Source of the DNA: Bryum argenteum
Taxonomy: Eukaryota > Streptophyta > Bryopsida > Bryales > Bryaceae
Direction of reading: 5' to 3'
NCBI GenBank assembly: GCA_037043015.1
Contig: CM073321.1
Coordinates: 39,514,420-39,578,419 of the forward strand
DNA: 64,000 nt
Shown in pieces: positions 35,965 to 49,438 of the stretch. The notes beneath the pieces were generated by a model. That model made no database searches and was not told where the DNA came from. It was given only the letters and a program-made list of their open reading frames with translations. Each line of letters starts with the position of its first letter. Position 1 is the first letter of the stretch. The position numbers were made by a program, and so were the translations under genes.

Positions 35965-37089
35965 GTTGTGTGCAGAATGGTGCAATTTAGTTATTTTTCC
36001 ATGTTGTTATACCTTAAGCTAACAATTTTGCTAAAATTCTGGTTTAGGGTTTTCAGAATATTACTTGTTGAATACATTATATTCCATACATTCATACCTT
36101 GATTTTGATGTAATAATATATGATTTATATTATTTGTTGCAAAGCAAGTTGAAGGCCTTTTATGAAGTAGCATATTTATTTGGAGTTTTTCATTTTGATA
36201 CAATTTTTATGCACTTAAGTTAATATTGCATTGAGATTGGTAGTCAAATTGTTTCACTTTGTTATTTTTGAGAATTCAATATTTCTATGTTTTTGAGGAA
36301 ACTCCTTCATATTGACAATGAAGTATATATAAAACCAAATTTTTTACGAAACATGACACACTATGATTAATACTCATATTAAATGTATTCAATATGAGGG
36401 ACTTTGGAATGCCACAAAACGCTTAAAAAACACCCAAGTGAAGACTAAAGATGAATAATTACAATCCATTATATACAATATATCCATTCAAGTTGACATG
36501 TGAAACATACTATATCTACATGCAATAAAACCCCATGTAGTGAGACTAATAAAGAATCCAATCACATTAAGCAATACACATCATCCTCAATGTCCATAAA
36601 AACAATTAAATTACTCGTTTCTCTATTCATTTATTAGAACATTATAAATTTATTTCCTAACTACGGTGAAAATGAGTATTACTAACTTAGAAGATTATAA
36701 CTTTCAAACTTAGAGTATTTGAGTATGCCTAACTTTTAATTGCATGGTCAATAATGGCATGATAACTTTGAAATGCATGCTTTCATTGGAAGCCTATTTC
36801 GGCCAATGAGTGTAATATTACGATTGATCTTGTAGCAGGAATGTACAGAATTCGTCGAAGTAGGCAGGAATGGCGGGTGGATTCCCGCTTGAATTACATG
36901 GATGCTACTTCTATGTAGAAATATAGGGAGAAGAAATTTTCCCGCCGGAATCTCACCACCGATTTTCCTGACAAATCGCATTTGTATTTCCCGCCTCATC
37001 TCGAGATAAGGTGGAGCGTGGGAAAGGCCAGACGAATCTGAATGACCTCTGAGAACGTGGCCATGTTGATTCCTTTTTCCTCATTTTCT

Positions 37090-37189
37090 GAAGGTGATGC
37101 TCCTCCTTCGCGGTTTCGAGCTCCGTCGGCGTTTCAGATTCCAGCACGCTGCACGTAGGGATCAAGATGTACTCCACACAAGCGTCAAG
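37090..37189 (+). other. 5' leader exon of element II transposase
   Basis: GC-richer stretch ending GCGTCAAG|GTAAGA, a strong splice donor at 37,190. Its promoter should lie just upstream (36.75-37.09 kb); no clear TATA box. Confidence 0.5.
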
Positions 37190-39225
37190 GTAAGACTCCA
37201 CGCATATGGCAGTTTATTGAATTGTGTCTTTGGTATCGTACGTGCTTCTTGCATTTTACAATTCAACTTCGGCGTCATAAACCCTAAACCCAGAGAAGCG
37301 TTCCACATGCGTCGTGGACGCCTTTGCTGTGATGCTTAAGATTGTGTGTTTTCAATGTAAGTGCAGGCAAGCCTTCATTTTCAATGCATCCGTCTCGAGT
37401 GCAAACCTATTGCTTTCAGAGAATTAGGAGAAGCGGTACTCCGAAATATGCGCTGTGATTATCGGGAGAGAAAGAGTGAAGACATTTAGCTCGAGTCGAG
37501 CTAAATACCAGGAGTACCACAGTGACGCAGTTTAGCTCGAATCGAGCTAAATTGCGGGGCTTGTATAGTCGAGTAATTTAGCTCGAATTGAGCTAAATTG
37601 CGGGGCTTGTATAGTCGAGTAATTTAGCTCGACTCGAGCTAAACTACAGGACTTTGCAAAGTTGAGAGATTTAGCTCGACTCGAGCTAAACTATGACTAA
37701 TTGTAGACATAAAAGTTTAGCTCGATTCGAGCTAAACTCCATGTTCAATAGAGTTTGTTGAAAGCTAACCAGTTTAGCTCGAGTCGAGCTAAACTACATA
37801 ATCCAGCTGGCGCAAACTGTGCCTCAGTTTAGCTCGACTCGAGGTCAATTAGACGTTTAAGTTTGAGAAAATTGAAATCCATTCAGTTTAGCTCGAGTCG
37901 AGCTAAACTAAGGCACCCCACTCGCCCAATATGTAACTCAGTTTAGCTCGACTCGAGCTAAGCGTGACCTAAGTATGTCCGAATTTACCTAAATAGAAGA
38001 GTGAGCTAATGAAAACATTCTAATCCTCAAACTATAAAGTTTAGCTCGAGTCGAGCTAAACTTAACTATTTCATTACAATCATTTGATATCTGGTAAGTT
38101 TAGCTCGTATCGAGATAAGGCGAGGTATCAACCTCGCCCAATATGTAACTAAGTTTAGCTCGATTCGAGCTAAAGCGTGACCCTAAGTGTGTCCGAATTT
38201 ACAAAAAAAGGCAGAGTGAGTTGATGTATATATTCTAGTTCTCCAAGTACGAAGTTTAGCTCGATTCGAGCTAAACTTAACGATTTCATTACAAGCCTTT
38301 GAAATCGGTAAGTTTAGCTCGAGTCGAGCTAATCTAAAGATTCAATGTCGCCCGAAGATGTAACTCGTTTTGCTTAAGTCAAGCTAAACGTGACTCTAAG
38401 AAAGTCGAATTTACCGATATAGAAAAGAGAATCGATGTAATTAGTGAAATCCTTAGACTCAAGTTTAGCTCGATTCGAGCTAAAGCGACCGATTTCATTA
38501 CGAGACTCTTGAAAGGCGAGACTTAGCAAACTCGAGCAATTTAGCTCGATTCGAGTCAAGTATACGACCTCGAAAGTCGAACACTTAAGCTCGAGTCGAG
38601 GTGAATAATCCAAATTATCTAGTCCAAGAATTAAATTTGGACTTGATTTATATAAGGTGGTTTACCCACTCGACTCGAGCTAAAGCTAAGATATATTGTA
38701 GTTGATAAGTTTAGCTCGAGTCGAGCTAAAGTGTAAGGCATCCGATACTACGTCGGTTTAGCTCGATTCGAGCTAAATTGCAAAGATAATCGATCTCGAA
38801 AGTGTTTGCTCCATTCTAGCTAAACTGTCGAACTCATTTTCGCAAGGAAGTTTACTTGGAGTCCAACTATTCTTTTTATCAATCAATTCTTCGAGGCGTT
38901 TAGCTCGATTGGAACTATTTAGCGTTACATGTCAATATCTAAGGTTTACCTCGTCTTCAGCTAAGACCTTGGACTCTATTAACTATGGTGGATGTGATGA
39001 CATACACTTCTTCAAAAATCGACGTTAAGTTTGTGACACTCCAATTTGTAACATTCATTTTCAATAAATCCGTTTCAAACTACATGTGCTCGCCTTCTAA
39101 AGGGCGTTGGTTAGATCAACTGGAGCTATACTATAGAAGGAGTCGTTATATCAATATTGTCAGGGACTTTGCTGTGATCAATAGCCTTTCCTATAACTTG
39201 TTTCTATTTTCTTGTGCATCTGCAG
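37190..39225 (+). other. leader intron of element II transposase
   Basis: Donor GTAAGA at 37,190 and acceptor CATCTGCAG ending at 39,225, 2,036 nt. It ends one nt before the ATG at 39,227. It contains palindrome array d. Confidence 0.65.
37482..38960. repeat. palindrome array d (AAAC type), about 17 full copies
   Basis: About 17 full copies plus degraded ones. Spacers such as CACTCGCCCAATATGTAACT are complements of those in array c, so the two arrays lie in the same orientation relative to each gene. Copies decay towards the right end (38.3-38.96 kb). Confidence 0.85.
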
Positions 39226-39226
39226 C

Positions 39227-42109
39227 ATGGACACCTCATCCGCTGAGGAGGAGTCCGTTGTTCTACTAGTGAATCCGGATATTCCAGAGTTTGAGGTTGT
39301 TCCACCTCGGCTCTGGTCGGGAAGAACTGTGGCGTTACTTGACAGCGATGGTCTCAAAATTGCTGAAGGTTTACCTCGGAATTTACAATCCAGTGCCCTT
39401 ACTGATACTTCTGGACCCCTCGGTGAATCGGTTATTGTTGTGCAAATTTCAACTTTGTTTGTGCCTGTGGACGATCCTGACGACTGGATTTACTCCTTCA
39501 AGTCGTGGCCCATTGATCGAGTTCTTTTGGACGCTGTAAGTCTGTTGCACCATACCCAGCGGGATGTGTACAACCGATGGGTTAAAGAACAGGGTCGGGT
39601 CAATGGTAGACGCACTCGTACGTATGACAATTCCAAAAGGAATGTTCCTACTCCAGCACCTCGCAGAGCAAAAAACTTGTTGACTCAGCAGTCAATCAAC
39701 GAAGTCGCATCGAATACCTGTTGTAGCCGAAATTGTGTCCAACACTACCCTAGAGACAAGATAAAGGTTCTTAGGTCTCGCATGTATGAAAACACAACGG
39801 TGCAGTTCAGAAATCACATCAAATTAGATGTTCATCGACAATTTCATACCAACGCTAATGGGCGGAATGTGGTGACATTTGAAGGCATAGACGTATGTCC
39901 GTTAGCGTGGATGCAAATTATGGGTGTTAGTTCTAGCGTCTTTTATCGCAACGCTTTGAACGCATTTCTTTGGGTTCAAGCCCAACATCATGGGAATCTT
40001 TGGAAAACGAAAGCCCGGGGTCATACTGTTGTAGCTTTGTCTTGGGCGCATTACTTGCTAGGCATGCTGACCACATGCCTCACAAGTCTCATAGCCTCTC
40101 CTCAGGGGAGAAGGTTGTAACGAAGATACTTCCTGCAAGTTTTAAGTGGAAAAATCAGATTCCGCCTATATGCGAACATCTTCTTTGAATGCGGGCTTCC
40201 ACCGTTATGTCGCCTTCAAGCATTAGCAAAATCCGCCGACTTAGCTATCCCGAGTACTACGCGAAGAGGCAGGAGACAATTTCGCACGGTGCTCAAAGTG
40301 TGATGAATTTGACTCCTTGATGAAGCTCACCTTACCAGGAAGTCAATCTGCACTTTTATGGTCGAGGAAACTAAGTGCGCACTTGGACTCGGCGTTTGCT
40401 CATAGGGATTTGTATTACCTCAATCGTTTTAGGTCGAAGACAATGCCTCATGAGGTTCTTACTATTATGCATGACAAGATGGACCACTCGAAGACAGCCT
40501 CCCCTGCCTTATCCCACAAGGTGAAGAACTTAGATGGTCTCATGAAATTGCCTATAGCGGTAACAGGCATTTTAGCTCATGGACATGTAGATCAGCGCTA
40601 TGCGCATTTTGGATTAGATATTTTCTCACATGATGCAAATTACACTGTGGGGTCATTTGCGAAGCTGCTACGCAATCTGGAGGCTCCGCCGAAATCCTCC
40701 TCCAGACAACTTTTTTCAGAGGCATCTTCGCATCCTCTTTACGCAGCTCTTCTTCATGGTTCAGAGATGTGTTTGGATCCACTTGGCCCGATTCCAGATA
40801 TTTTGGTTCCACCTAGGCCATTGCCCCCTATATTAAATGTACAAATGGACAATGCTGTTAGTGACAACAAAAATAGGTTTGTCTTTAGTTTCTGGTCCCT
40901 TCTCGTAGCCAAACGGGTATTTCGAGAAGTATATGTTAATTTTATGCTAGTTGGTCACACTCATGATGACATAGATGCATTATTTGGTCGTTGGAGCATG
41001 GCGTTTGCATAAGGAGGATTATCCTACTATCCCTCTTCTCATGAAATCTTTCATGAAGCTAGAGTCACTTCCTGTCATTCCTCACCTCGTTCAAGAGGTT
41101 CCTAACTTCAAATCTTTCATTCAAGAGTGGTTGCTGGAGGGTGATGAAGCATTGGTTGGACATACAAAAGCGCATCAGTTCAAGTTCTTCCTCGATGCAC
41201 GTGGGTGCCCGGTTATGAAGTACAAAATTTTTTGCCATGACGATGAATGGCTTTCTAGAAGTGATGAGGGGGGCATTAAGTTATGGAAGGAGGATTCAGA
41301 GGGTAGATCGCTATGGCCTAGGGGGGTACCACAAGTCGTGCGACCAATGCGAGATCGTCATTTGCCGGAGATTGTGAAAGAAAGGAGTTTGAGGATTTGT
41401 TGACCATTGGGAGCGATTATCACGTGAGTCAATCGAACCAAGGTGACTGTATGAGCCTCTCTCATACTATTGGAGCAACGTAAAGGATGCTCTTTGTATA
41501 CCTATGGATACACTAATATCACAGCAGCCTGGTATCCCGTCAACTCTTGAAGAAGCTCCGGAGTTGGAACATGGGTTTTGGCCATCAACTCGTCTCGCGC
41601 ATGCTGTAGAAGATGAGTTTACATTGGAGGGGACACTTCGTGAAGAGTACGGCGAGGACGACCACTTTGTAGGTCAAAGACGTAATCGACCAGCTCCGTC
41701 ATTCCGAGTTGGACGAGATCTTTACAAGGGATAATTTGTTGCACTACGTCCATGTGGCACAGATGGCCGTCCATTTTGGATAGGGCGTGCTATGTCTGAT
41801 CCAAATTCAAACCCAGACTTACCTAATACCGTAGAAATCCAGTTATTTCGTCCCATATCACGGGATAGGGATGTTCAAAAGTATTATACAGGTTGGGATG
41901 TAAACAAAAAGCTACGTTGGACGGTGGAGAGAGGCGTCGACGTTTCATCTCAAAGTACGGATGCCATTTTCACAGCATGGAAATCTAGAACAAGGCAACC
42001 TTGGGGGGACGACGGAATGAGGCAAGATATGACTATTTCAATACCTGAAATTCAAATCAATATCATAAAGGCCTCTTTGGGAGAACTTGCCACATCTTCA
42101 GAAGAGTAG
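39227..42109 (+). pseudogene. transposase-like gene, element II copy (longest)
   Basis: ATG at 39,227 (MDTSSAEEESVV) follows the leader-intron acceptor. Order: an N-terminal domain of about 150 residues; CCSRNCVQHYPRDKI, KLDVHRQFH and GIDVC (to 40,120); DKMDHSKTASPALSHK, TGILAHGH, VQMDNAVSDNKNRF and VGHTHDDIDALFGRW (40,317-41,012); then a C-terminal region to 42,109 with CGTDGRPFWIGRA and YTGWDVNKKLRW. The spaced DKMDH, QMDN and HTHDDID acids suggest a metal-dependent nuclease, by analogy with families annotated DUF7869. At least three frame changes (about 40,080-40,320, 41,000, 41,400-41,500) and a TAA near 41,733 break it. It is the only copy here with the complete C-terminus. Confidence 0.75.
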
Positions 42110-42463
42110 TAGTCCATCAATAATGCTCTACGCATCCGATATCCGACTCTTAGACCCTTTAGTTTGTATTCTAATATATAGTCGTAAGTGAATTTCATAT
42201 TATAATGTATTTTGTTCATTTCCTATTATATATTCAAATTATGGGTTGATGCAATCCAATTCTTCATATTACGATGTTGATCCAATCTACGACAAGTGAT
42301 TATCATATTGCTAACACAAGGGTCTTAATCACTCTGTTTTATTTTCTTCATCTCATGTCATGCTTTCTACATAATGTTTTGATCTAAGTGGACCTCCCAA
42401 TTTAATGGAAATTTTATTTTCATAATACATATGCTTACGGTGTGGCCAATAACTGAGTGAATT
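42110..42463. other. 3' flank of element II transposase and junction
   Basis: AT-rich, no gene. Somewhere between here and 42,480 element II sequence meets the truncated 3' end of the retrotransposon. Neither a 3' LTR nor a polypurine tract was recognised. Confidence 0.4.
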
Positions 42464-43798
42464 TTAGCTCCATTGAACTCCATGTATTAATTTGGGAGAT
42501 TGTTCTTCTCCCATTATAACGAATACGAGGTTATACCTTTCCACCATCTCCTTTGCATTGGCCATGTACTTGGCCTCAACCCATGTTGCTTCCTTCTCAT
42601 GGTACCCCCGCCACTTCACCAAGTATTCTTTGCCCTTCTTCTTGGTGTTCCGGCATTTCAAAATGCCTTCTACCTCGAACTCTAGGTGGTCACCAACTAG
42701 TTCGGGTGGAGGCCGCAACACTTGCTTGCGTTCCGGCCTCACCTTATCTTCGTGATATGGTTTGAGCAGTGACACATGGAAGGTGGGGTGAACCTTGATC
42801 TCCGGTGGTAAGTCCAACTTATAAACATCCTCAAACAACCGTTTTGCAATGACAAATGGACCCGCATACTTTGCCATGAATTTGGGAGTCAAGCCATCCG
42901 GTAAGGTGAAGTTCTTCACATTCAACCACACCTTTTGGCCCCCCTCATACTCCTCATGCCGCCCTTTGTTAACTTGTTTCACATACCTCTTTTGTGCCTT
43001 GTCTAAGTACCACTTGGTCTTCTCAAGTAGTTGCTCTCTCTTGGCCACAAAGTCTTCAGCAACTTGGCTTCGTTCCAACTCCGATTGCAGTCCCTCCAAA
43101 GCTAGGTCGGCAGGCATAAGTGGCTCAATTCCATAAGCCACCTTGAACGGTGATTGCCCCGTAGCTGAATGCCTTGATGCATTGTAGCTAAACTCCGCCA
43201 AACCCAAGTACTCACTCCAATCACTTTGGTCTGCACTCACATAGTTGCGAAGGTATTGATTCAAGACCCCATTCACCCGTTCCGTTTGCCCATCGGTTTG
43301 AGGGTGAAAAGCCGTACTAAATGTCAACTTTGTCTTCATCCTCCTAAACAAGTGCCTCCAAAATGCACTTGTAAACTTGGGGTCTCTATCAGATACAATC
43401 ACCTTTGGCAATCCATGGTGCCGCCACCAAACGTTGAAAAAGAGCACCGTGGTTTCAAAGGCGGACGCCGTCCCTTTTGTTGGCTCCATCCTTGCCAACT
43501 TACTAAACCTATCAACCACCACAAAGATGGCGTCACTCCCTCGTGACTCCGGAAGGCTTGTAATGAAATCCATAGAGACACACTCCCATGGACCATCCGG
43601 GATAGGCAAAGGCCTTAACAAACCCACTTGCTTTCGGTATGACGCCCGGTTGGCTTGACAAGTGATACAAGTTTTCACATAATGGGCAATGTCTTCCTTC
43701 ATCCCCGGGCCAATAGAACCTCTTTGAAACCGAGCAAATGGTAGATTTCTCCCCCCTATGCCCGGCCAAGGGGTTGTCATGCTCCTCCTTGAGCACAC
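42464..43798 (-). CDS. integrase C-terminal part with chromodomain
   Basis: A 444-codon frame following the main pol frame after a one-base shift near 43,710. It starts inside the zinc-binding domain (CITCQANRA is the CC half). The catalytic core acids are all visible: the Asp in MDFITSLP, the Asp in VSDRDPKF and the Glu in GQTERVN. The C-terminal chromodomain reads [19 protein letters not shown] with KWRGY and ATWVEAKYM. Integrase joins retrotransposon cDNA to host DNA, and chromodomains steer chromoviruses to particular chromatin marks. The catalytic part looks intact but the frameshift separates it from the rest. The last residues (after ERYNLVF) may be read into foreign sequence. Confidence 0.85.
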   Translation of the reverse strand: MCSRRSMTTPWPGIGGRNLPFARFQRGSIGPGMKEDIAHYVKTCITCQANRASYRKQVGLLRPLPIPDGPWECVSMDFITSLPESRGSDAIFVVVDRFSKLARMEPTKGTASAFETTVLFFNVWWRHHGLPKVIVSDRDPKFTSAFWRHLFRRMKTKLTFSTAFHPQTDGQTERVNGVLNQYLRNYVSADQSDWSEYLGLAEFSYNASRHSATGQSPFKVAYGIEPLMPADLALEGLQSELERSQVAEDFVAKREQLLEKTKWYLDKAQKRYVKQVNKGRHEEYEGGQKVWLNVKNFTLPDGLTPKFMAKYAGPFVIAKRLFEDVYKLDLPPEIKVHPTFHVSLLKPYHEDKVRPERKQVLRPPPELVGDHLEFEVEGILKCRNTKKKGKEYLVKWRGYHEKEATWVEAKYMANAKEMVERYNLVFVIMGEEQSPKLIHGVQWS

Positions 43799-46700
43799 TC
43801 AACCTCAACTTGCCCTTTGGAACATACACCCTATTTTGCTTGAACTTGATCATACCTTGGTGAAGCCGGATACCTTTGGGCTTCTTGCCACACCTAAGTT
43901 CATCTAAGAACTTTTGAGCCTCGGGGTCTTTCATATATGCCTCCCTTATCCGCTTTGCCAAATTACCTTCTCCCGCATACATCACTCTCAAGACTTGCGT
44001 GGTGCTTGGCCTATGTTCATCCTTCCGGCTTAGTGCGTCCGGCACCACGTTCTCCCGGCCCGGCTTGTGGATCAACTCCGCATTCATAAGCACTAAGGTA
44101 TCATACCACCTCAATTGCTTTGGTGTGACTTTGGTTTGTGTCTCAAAGTATTTCAATGAAACATTATCGGTGAATACCTTGGTCTTGTGGAGATCAAGGT
44201 AATGTTGCCATGTCTTCAAACAATGCACCACGGCAAACATCTCCTTTTCATGCATTGGCCAATTGATTTGAGTGCCATCCAATTTCTTGCTCTCAAATGC
44301 AATTGGCCTTCCTTTTTGCATGAGCACTCCCCCGATGGCAAAGTCACTTGCATCGGTATGCACCTCAAAAGGCTTCTCAAACTCGGGGAACTTCAATACC
44401 GGCGGGGAGGAGAGTTTCTCCTTGAGTTCTTGAAAGGCTTGCTCACATGACTCGGTCCACTCCAAGGTCAAGTTCTTCTTAAGCAAATCGGACATGGGCT
44501 TAGCAATCTTGGAGAAGTTCTTTATGAACCTCCTATAATAATTAGCCAACCCAAGAAATGACCTCACTCCTTTTTGTGAAGTAGGTCGGCTCCACTTCTT
44601 GATTGCTTCTACCTTCTTGTGGTCCGGTTTGACACCTTGCCCCGTCATAATGTGTCCCAAGAACTCAATCTCTTGCAAGCCAAACTCACTTTTCTCCCCA
44701 TTTGCATACAATTTATTGTCCCTAAGTTTTTGAAGCACAATTGCAAGGTGTTGTGCATGCTCTTCCTCGGTTTTGGAGAACACCAATATGTCATCAATGT
44801 AGACAATGACAAACACATCCATCTCTTGATGGAACACCGTATTCATAAGGATTGTGAACGTTGATGGGGCGTTGCACAACCCAAAAGGCATCACCAAAAA
44901 CTCATAAGACCCATATCTAGTCCTACAAGCGGCTTTCTCCACATCCTCGGCCGCAATCAAGATTTGGTAATATCCCGACTTCAAGTTGATCCGGCTAAAA
45001 TACTTGGCCCCCGCCAACCGGTCAAAGAGATCATCAATTCGAGGCAAAGGGTAGTTGTTTTTGATGGTGATCTTATTGAGCGCCCGGGAATCCACGCACA
45101 TGCGTAGTTTCCCTCCTTTCTTGTCCACAAACAAGACCGGTGCTCCATAAGGTGACTTGCTTTGGAGGATATATCCCTTTGCCAAAAGCTCATTGAGTTG
45201 TTTCTTCAACTCTACCAACTCCCTTTGGTTCATCCGGTAAGGTGCCTTGGATGGCGGTGCCGCTCCCGGCACCAACTCGATCTTGTGATCAACCTCTCTT
45301 CGTGGCGGTAACTCATCCGGCAACTCCTCCATGAGAACATCACCAAAGCCTTGGATGACCTCCCGAATACACTTGGGAGGTGTTGAGTTAGAAGTAGGCT
45401 TATTCCCTTCAACTCCCAAATCGGTCCTTAGCATTATCAAGAACCGGGTTTCCTCTAACTCCTCTAAGTTCACCAAGTTGATTCTACTCCCTAATATCTT
45501 GGGTGCCTTGGTGAACTCCAACTCAATCTCTTTGCCTTCGGGGTTGACAACCACAGTCAATGGCCGCCTCCTTATATCCACCCCATAGGTGTCAAAGAAA
45601 GTATTACCCAAGATGAGATCAATCCCATCCATCTCACAAACCGTGAAGTTTTCCACAAATGTGAAGTTTTGACACTTCACTTCTACTCCCGTAGCTACAA
45701 GGCATGTTTGGTGAGGCTTGCTTTTTGCAAACCTCACTTGGACGGGCTTGCTTGCCTTGCTCAAATGCAAGCCCATCCTCTTCGCAGCTTCCGGACTTAT
45801 GAACGAGTGGGTTGCCCTTGTATCCAACAGAAAGCAATTGTCACTTTTACCAACAACCCCTTTTAGGAACAACAAGCTACCACCTAACTTGGAGCAACTT
45901 GCTCTTGCAATGAAACCCCCTTCCAATAGGTGACTTGTAACAAGGATTTTCCTATTTTCCAAACTCACCTTTGGTTTGGAGCAATCCTTTGCCATGTGGC
46001 CCTTTTCTCCACAATTGTAACAAGTTATGTGACTTGTCTCTTTCTTGGACTTGTCCCCACTTTTGGTTTTGTCCTTGGCAAACTTGTCCTTCCCATCCTT
46101 GGAAGGCCCACCCTCACCGCCTTTATGCTTTTGCCAACCATGTCTCTTGTGTTGGCGCTTTGACTGCGACTTGCCTTGCTCTCCGGTGGAAGTCCCTTCT
46201 TTAAAAGTCTTCCGGTGACCTTCATCATCACCAATTCTTTCTGCCAACTTGAGCAAATCGGCACAAGTTTCTGGCAGCTTTGGCATCCTGAATAATGCCC
46301 GCTCCGCCCAACCTTGGAGTCCATTGAAGAAAATGACCTTTTTGGCCAATTCATCTAACTTCGGGAGCACATTTAAATGTTCATTGAAATCCCTCACATA
46401 GGTATGAAGGGTGCCCGTTTGCTTCAATCGCACAAGGGCCATGCCATCCCGAATGTCTTGGTACTCCGGGGTAAAGCGCTCACTTAGGATCTTCTTGAAA
46501 CGGGTCCAAGTTAAGTTGCTCACTACTCCCGCATTTTCATCCCGGAAACGAGTCCACCACAAAAGAGCATGCTCTTTCAAGAAGGTCACGACAATGGTGA
46601 TCTTGTCCTCTTCACGAGCTCTTTGGGCCTCAAAGTAGAGCTCAGGTTCCACAATGAAGTCCTTGACCTTGTTTGCCTCGCCCAATCCCGTGAAGGAAGA

Positions 46701-46833
46701 GGGCAAGTTAGTCTTGCACAACTTGCGGGAAGAAGGGCTTGATGCCCTCCCCTTGAGCTCCTTGATCTCTTTTTGCATGACTTGAAGAGTTTTGACAAGC
46801 TCATTGAACATTTCATCTCGTGCCTTCTGCTTG
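43710..46833 (-). CDS. gag-pol polyprotein body (Gag, PR, RT, RNase H, start of IN)
   Basis: A long open frame of about 1,040 codons to the frameshift near 43,710. It contains a retrotransposon-gag domain, a CCHC knuckle [14 protein letters not shown] (about 45,980-46,020), a protease active site reading [10 protein letters not shown] (about 45,801-45,836), an RT with YIDDILVFS (about 44,776-44,812), an RNase H with HTDASD and [10 protein letters not shown], and [11 protein letters not shown], the HH half of the integrase zinc finger. The protease site has Arg where D[ST]GA is expected, so it is probably inactive. The frame is otherwise free of stops, which suggests a fairly young insertion. 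Its 5' end is split by the CACTA element at 46,837. Confidence 0.9.
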
Positions 46834-46836
46834 TAG

Positions 46837-49438
46837 CACTAGTAGAAAATCGCCAATAAATGACTGGGCTAAATGACTCTGTTTACAGTCATATGTACCA
46901 AAATCAATCGTACGGTGACTAGGGACGCTCGATGAAGCCTGTGTCATAGAAAGTGAGTAATATCGACCATTTGGTCGAAATGACTTGGGCTTCATCCGTC
47001 CGCTGTCATCCGCCTTCGTAGCCGACGTGGTTGCTGACATGGCCGATTTTTCGAAGGAGTTCTCCACCTCAGCCAAAATGGCGGGACCTACGTTCTGACA
47101 TGGACGTTGACTAGATTTGGGGCAGGGAGGTAGGTTGACCGGAAATCCTACGTGGAAGCGCGGGATCTGACGTGGCGAAATTTGTGCACCCTTACTATGT
47201 GACTTAAAAATGACTTGATGGTTTTTTTGGTAGTCGACGTGTTTACTGTCGTTGGTCCACGTGTCTAGGCCATTTTTAGAGTATAACTCGTGGCAAAGTT
47301 ATTGTCATGCCAAAGTCATAACAGAGACATTTCTTAGTTATTTATTAATATAAAGTAGACAATGTGTCTAAGTTTGGTTAGTCCACGTGTCTAGGCTAGT
47401 TTTACGGTGTAATTCATGTTGCGGGAGGGGGGGGGGCGATATTTGTTGTCATATCACTGTCATATCGGTGTCATTTTGAAGTCGTTGATTGCGCTAAATG
47501 ACTACTCATTTGCAAGTCATACAATGATTGTGTTAAAGTCATTGATGAGTAATATTATTATTTTATTACTGGCTATAATACATAAGTCATAACATCGTCA
47601 AAGATGTGTCATTATGTACATGTGCTTGCACTATGGCTACAAAATGACTAACAAGGCTACACTATAACTATTAGCTATTTGCCAACAATATTTTTGAAAT
47701 AAAACTCCTGCTTGCTGCTGAAAATGCCACTCATGTGGCATGGTACTAACTTGGACCTTGTCATATTTAGAATAAAACAAAACACCTCCTGCACAACTGT
47801 AAATTACACCAAACAATTTAGAAATACAACACAATCAAGTAGGAAATGTGCATCATGGATTTATACTAGTTATACTTTGGTTCCCTACGAGTCATTCTTT
47901 AGTCATATTTTGGTACTTCCAAATCATTTCTAAGTCATTTTGATGTCATTTCTAAGTCGTACTATAGTATTAAGATCAAAACCCTAAAATTTCAGCCCTA
48001 GTATGGCGGCGCCGACAATATTAGGGTTTTCAAGACTGTCCAGGTACGTGAAGATTGAGTGCTGAAAAAATTTGGTAGGCTTCATTATTGGCATGTGTGT
48101 ATTCTCTCATCTTTGTTTAAGTGTTAGGCTGCTAAAAACATTACTTTAGGGTTTCTAATCACCATCTGCTTGAACTTCCTACCGCTCTTGCAAACAGAAA
48201 AAGAAGAAAGGAAAGGAAGGAAATAGACATACCTTCACAACCATGCTTCTCCACACTCCTTACTCAGAGATGGCATCATAACACCTAAACTCACAAAAAG
48301 AACCAAAAAAAAATGCATGTCTAATGAGTAATGTTTGTGCTTTCTCTAACTACTACAAATCAACTACTCTAAACCAAAGGCAATAAGTGCAAGGTAATCA
48401 AGAGAAGAGAGGAACTTTAATAAAAAAAACTCAAGAAAAAGAGAGCTTCAGATTAAGAGGAGAGAGAGTAATCTAAACTTCAGAAAATAGTACAAGAAAA
48501 AGAGAGTTTGAGAGATGGAGCAGACCATTACATGTGGTGCAGTTAGGGTTAGGGTTTGATAAGGTCCACTACACTAATTTATGACCATTTTGCCTACACT
48601 ATTTGTTGTTGAAAAAAAAATCTTGATTACACAATGACTACAAAATGATACCAAGTCATCCACATCAGATAATTATTTCCAAATATATGAAATACAAAAC
48701 AAAATAGAAGAGCCATATAGGGAAAAAAATATAAAGGTAACTACGGTTCTTGTCAAGAAATGACTACAGCATGACTCCAACTTATCTACGTCACAAAAAA
48801 AAAACACCCATGTACTCATTCTACAGTCATATATGAAGACTCCTTTGAGTCCATGCTAGCAGAGTATATTAATTAGATAAGAATGAACTCGAAGTTCTTG
48901 CCAACTCAGCCGAATAGAAAATTTCCCCTACCGAAATGAGTGCAGAATGACTAAGAAATATCCACGTCAGAAAATGATTAAAACACAGAAAAACTAAATA
49001 TTAAAAGCTAGAAGCCACGTATGATACCAAAAAACAGTCCCATTTTCCACCACATCTTTATGACTGCGAAATGACTTCTACTTATCCAAGTCAGCATATA
49101 GTTATCCTCCCAAAATTATGGATACAAAGTATACAAGCCACGTCGTATTACATAAACTTGCCGTAAAAATAGAGCATAGTCAGACCGATGGTGAGACGTA
49201 TCCATGACTGCGAAATCACTAGCGTCTGGCCACGTCGGCAAGCGAGATGAGAAGCTGTGGATGGAAATGAAATTCCGCCACTTTCATCTCTCAAGCTATT
49301 TGTAAATGACAGGCGAATGACTAGGACCATTTTTTTGAAAAATCTTTAGTCGTATCAGCGGATTTAGTCAATCTTTAGTCATTTGGGCCACAGAGTCATT
49401 TAATTCCCGGTCACCAAAACACGTTTTTTCTACTAGTG
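46837..49438. mobile_element. CACTA-type non-autonomous element, 2,602 bp
   Basis: Left end CACTAGTAGAAAA, right end its exact complement, flanked on both sides by the 3-bp duplication TAG (46,834-46,836 and 49,439-49,441). These are CACTA (CMC) superfamily hallmarks. Subterminal DNA on both sides is full of AATGACT and AGTCATT motifs, as expected of transposase-binding repeats. No transposase frame is present, so it must be mobilised in trans. It lies inside gag; the reading frame on its two sides is continuous if it is left out. Confidence 0.92.

Larger units (their letters stand above)
34230..36740. other. AT-rich centre of element II
   Basis: No gene seen apart from the small inverted-repeat candidate and an interstitial telomeric run. 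Frames are short with no motif. Confidence 0.5.
22240..42460. mobile_element. element II, about 20 kb, most complete copy
   Basis: Holds minus-strand genes (unknown 3' gene, FCP1-like, ParB/methyltransferase-like) and a plus-strand transposase-like gene. The two main genes are divergent around a central 33-37 kb region containing a 93-bp tandem array. Its palindromes carry AAAC flanks, unlike those of element I. The two large arrays (29.45-31.05 and 37.48-38.96 kb) are inverted with respect to each other and share spacer blocks. The borders given are approximate: I could not find terminal inverted repeats or a target duplication at either side. Confidence 0.6.

Noticed and set aside
42464-46833. 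Reading the chromovirus as recently active and intact.
   Set aside because: Integrase frameshift, altered protease site, missing 3' LTR and the CACTA insert make it defective.
46813-47076. An 87-codon minus-strand frame near the gag start.
   Set aside because: It runs across the CACTA border into the element, so it is not a natural protein.
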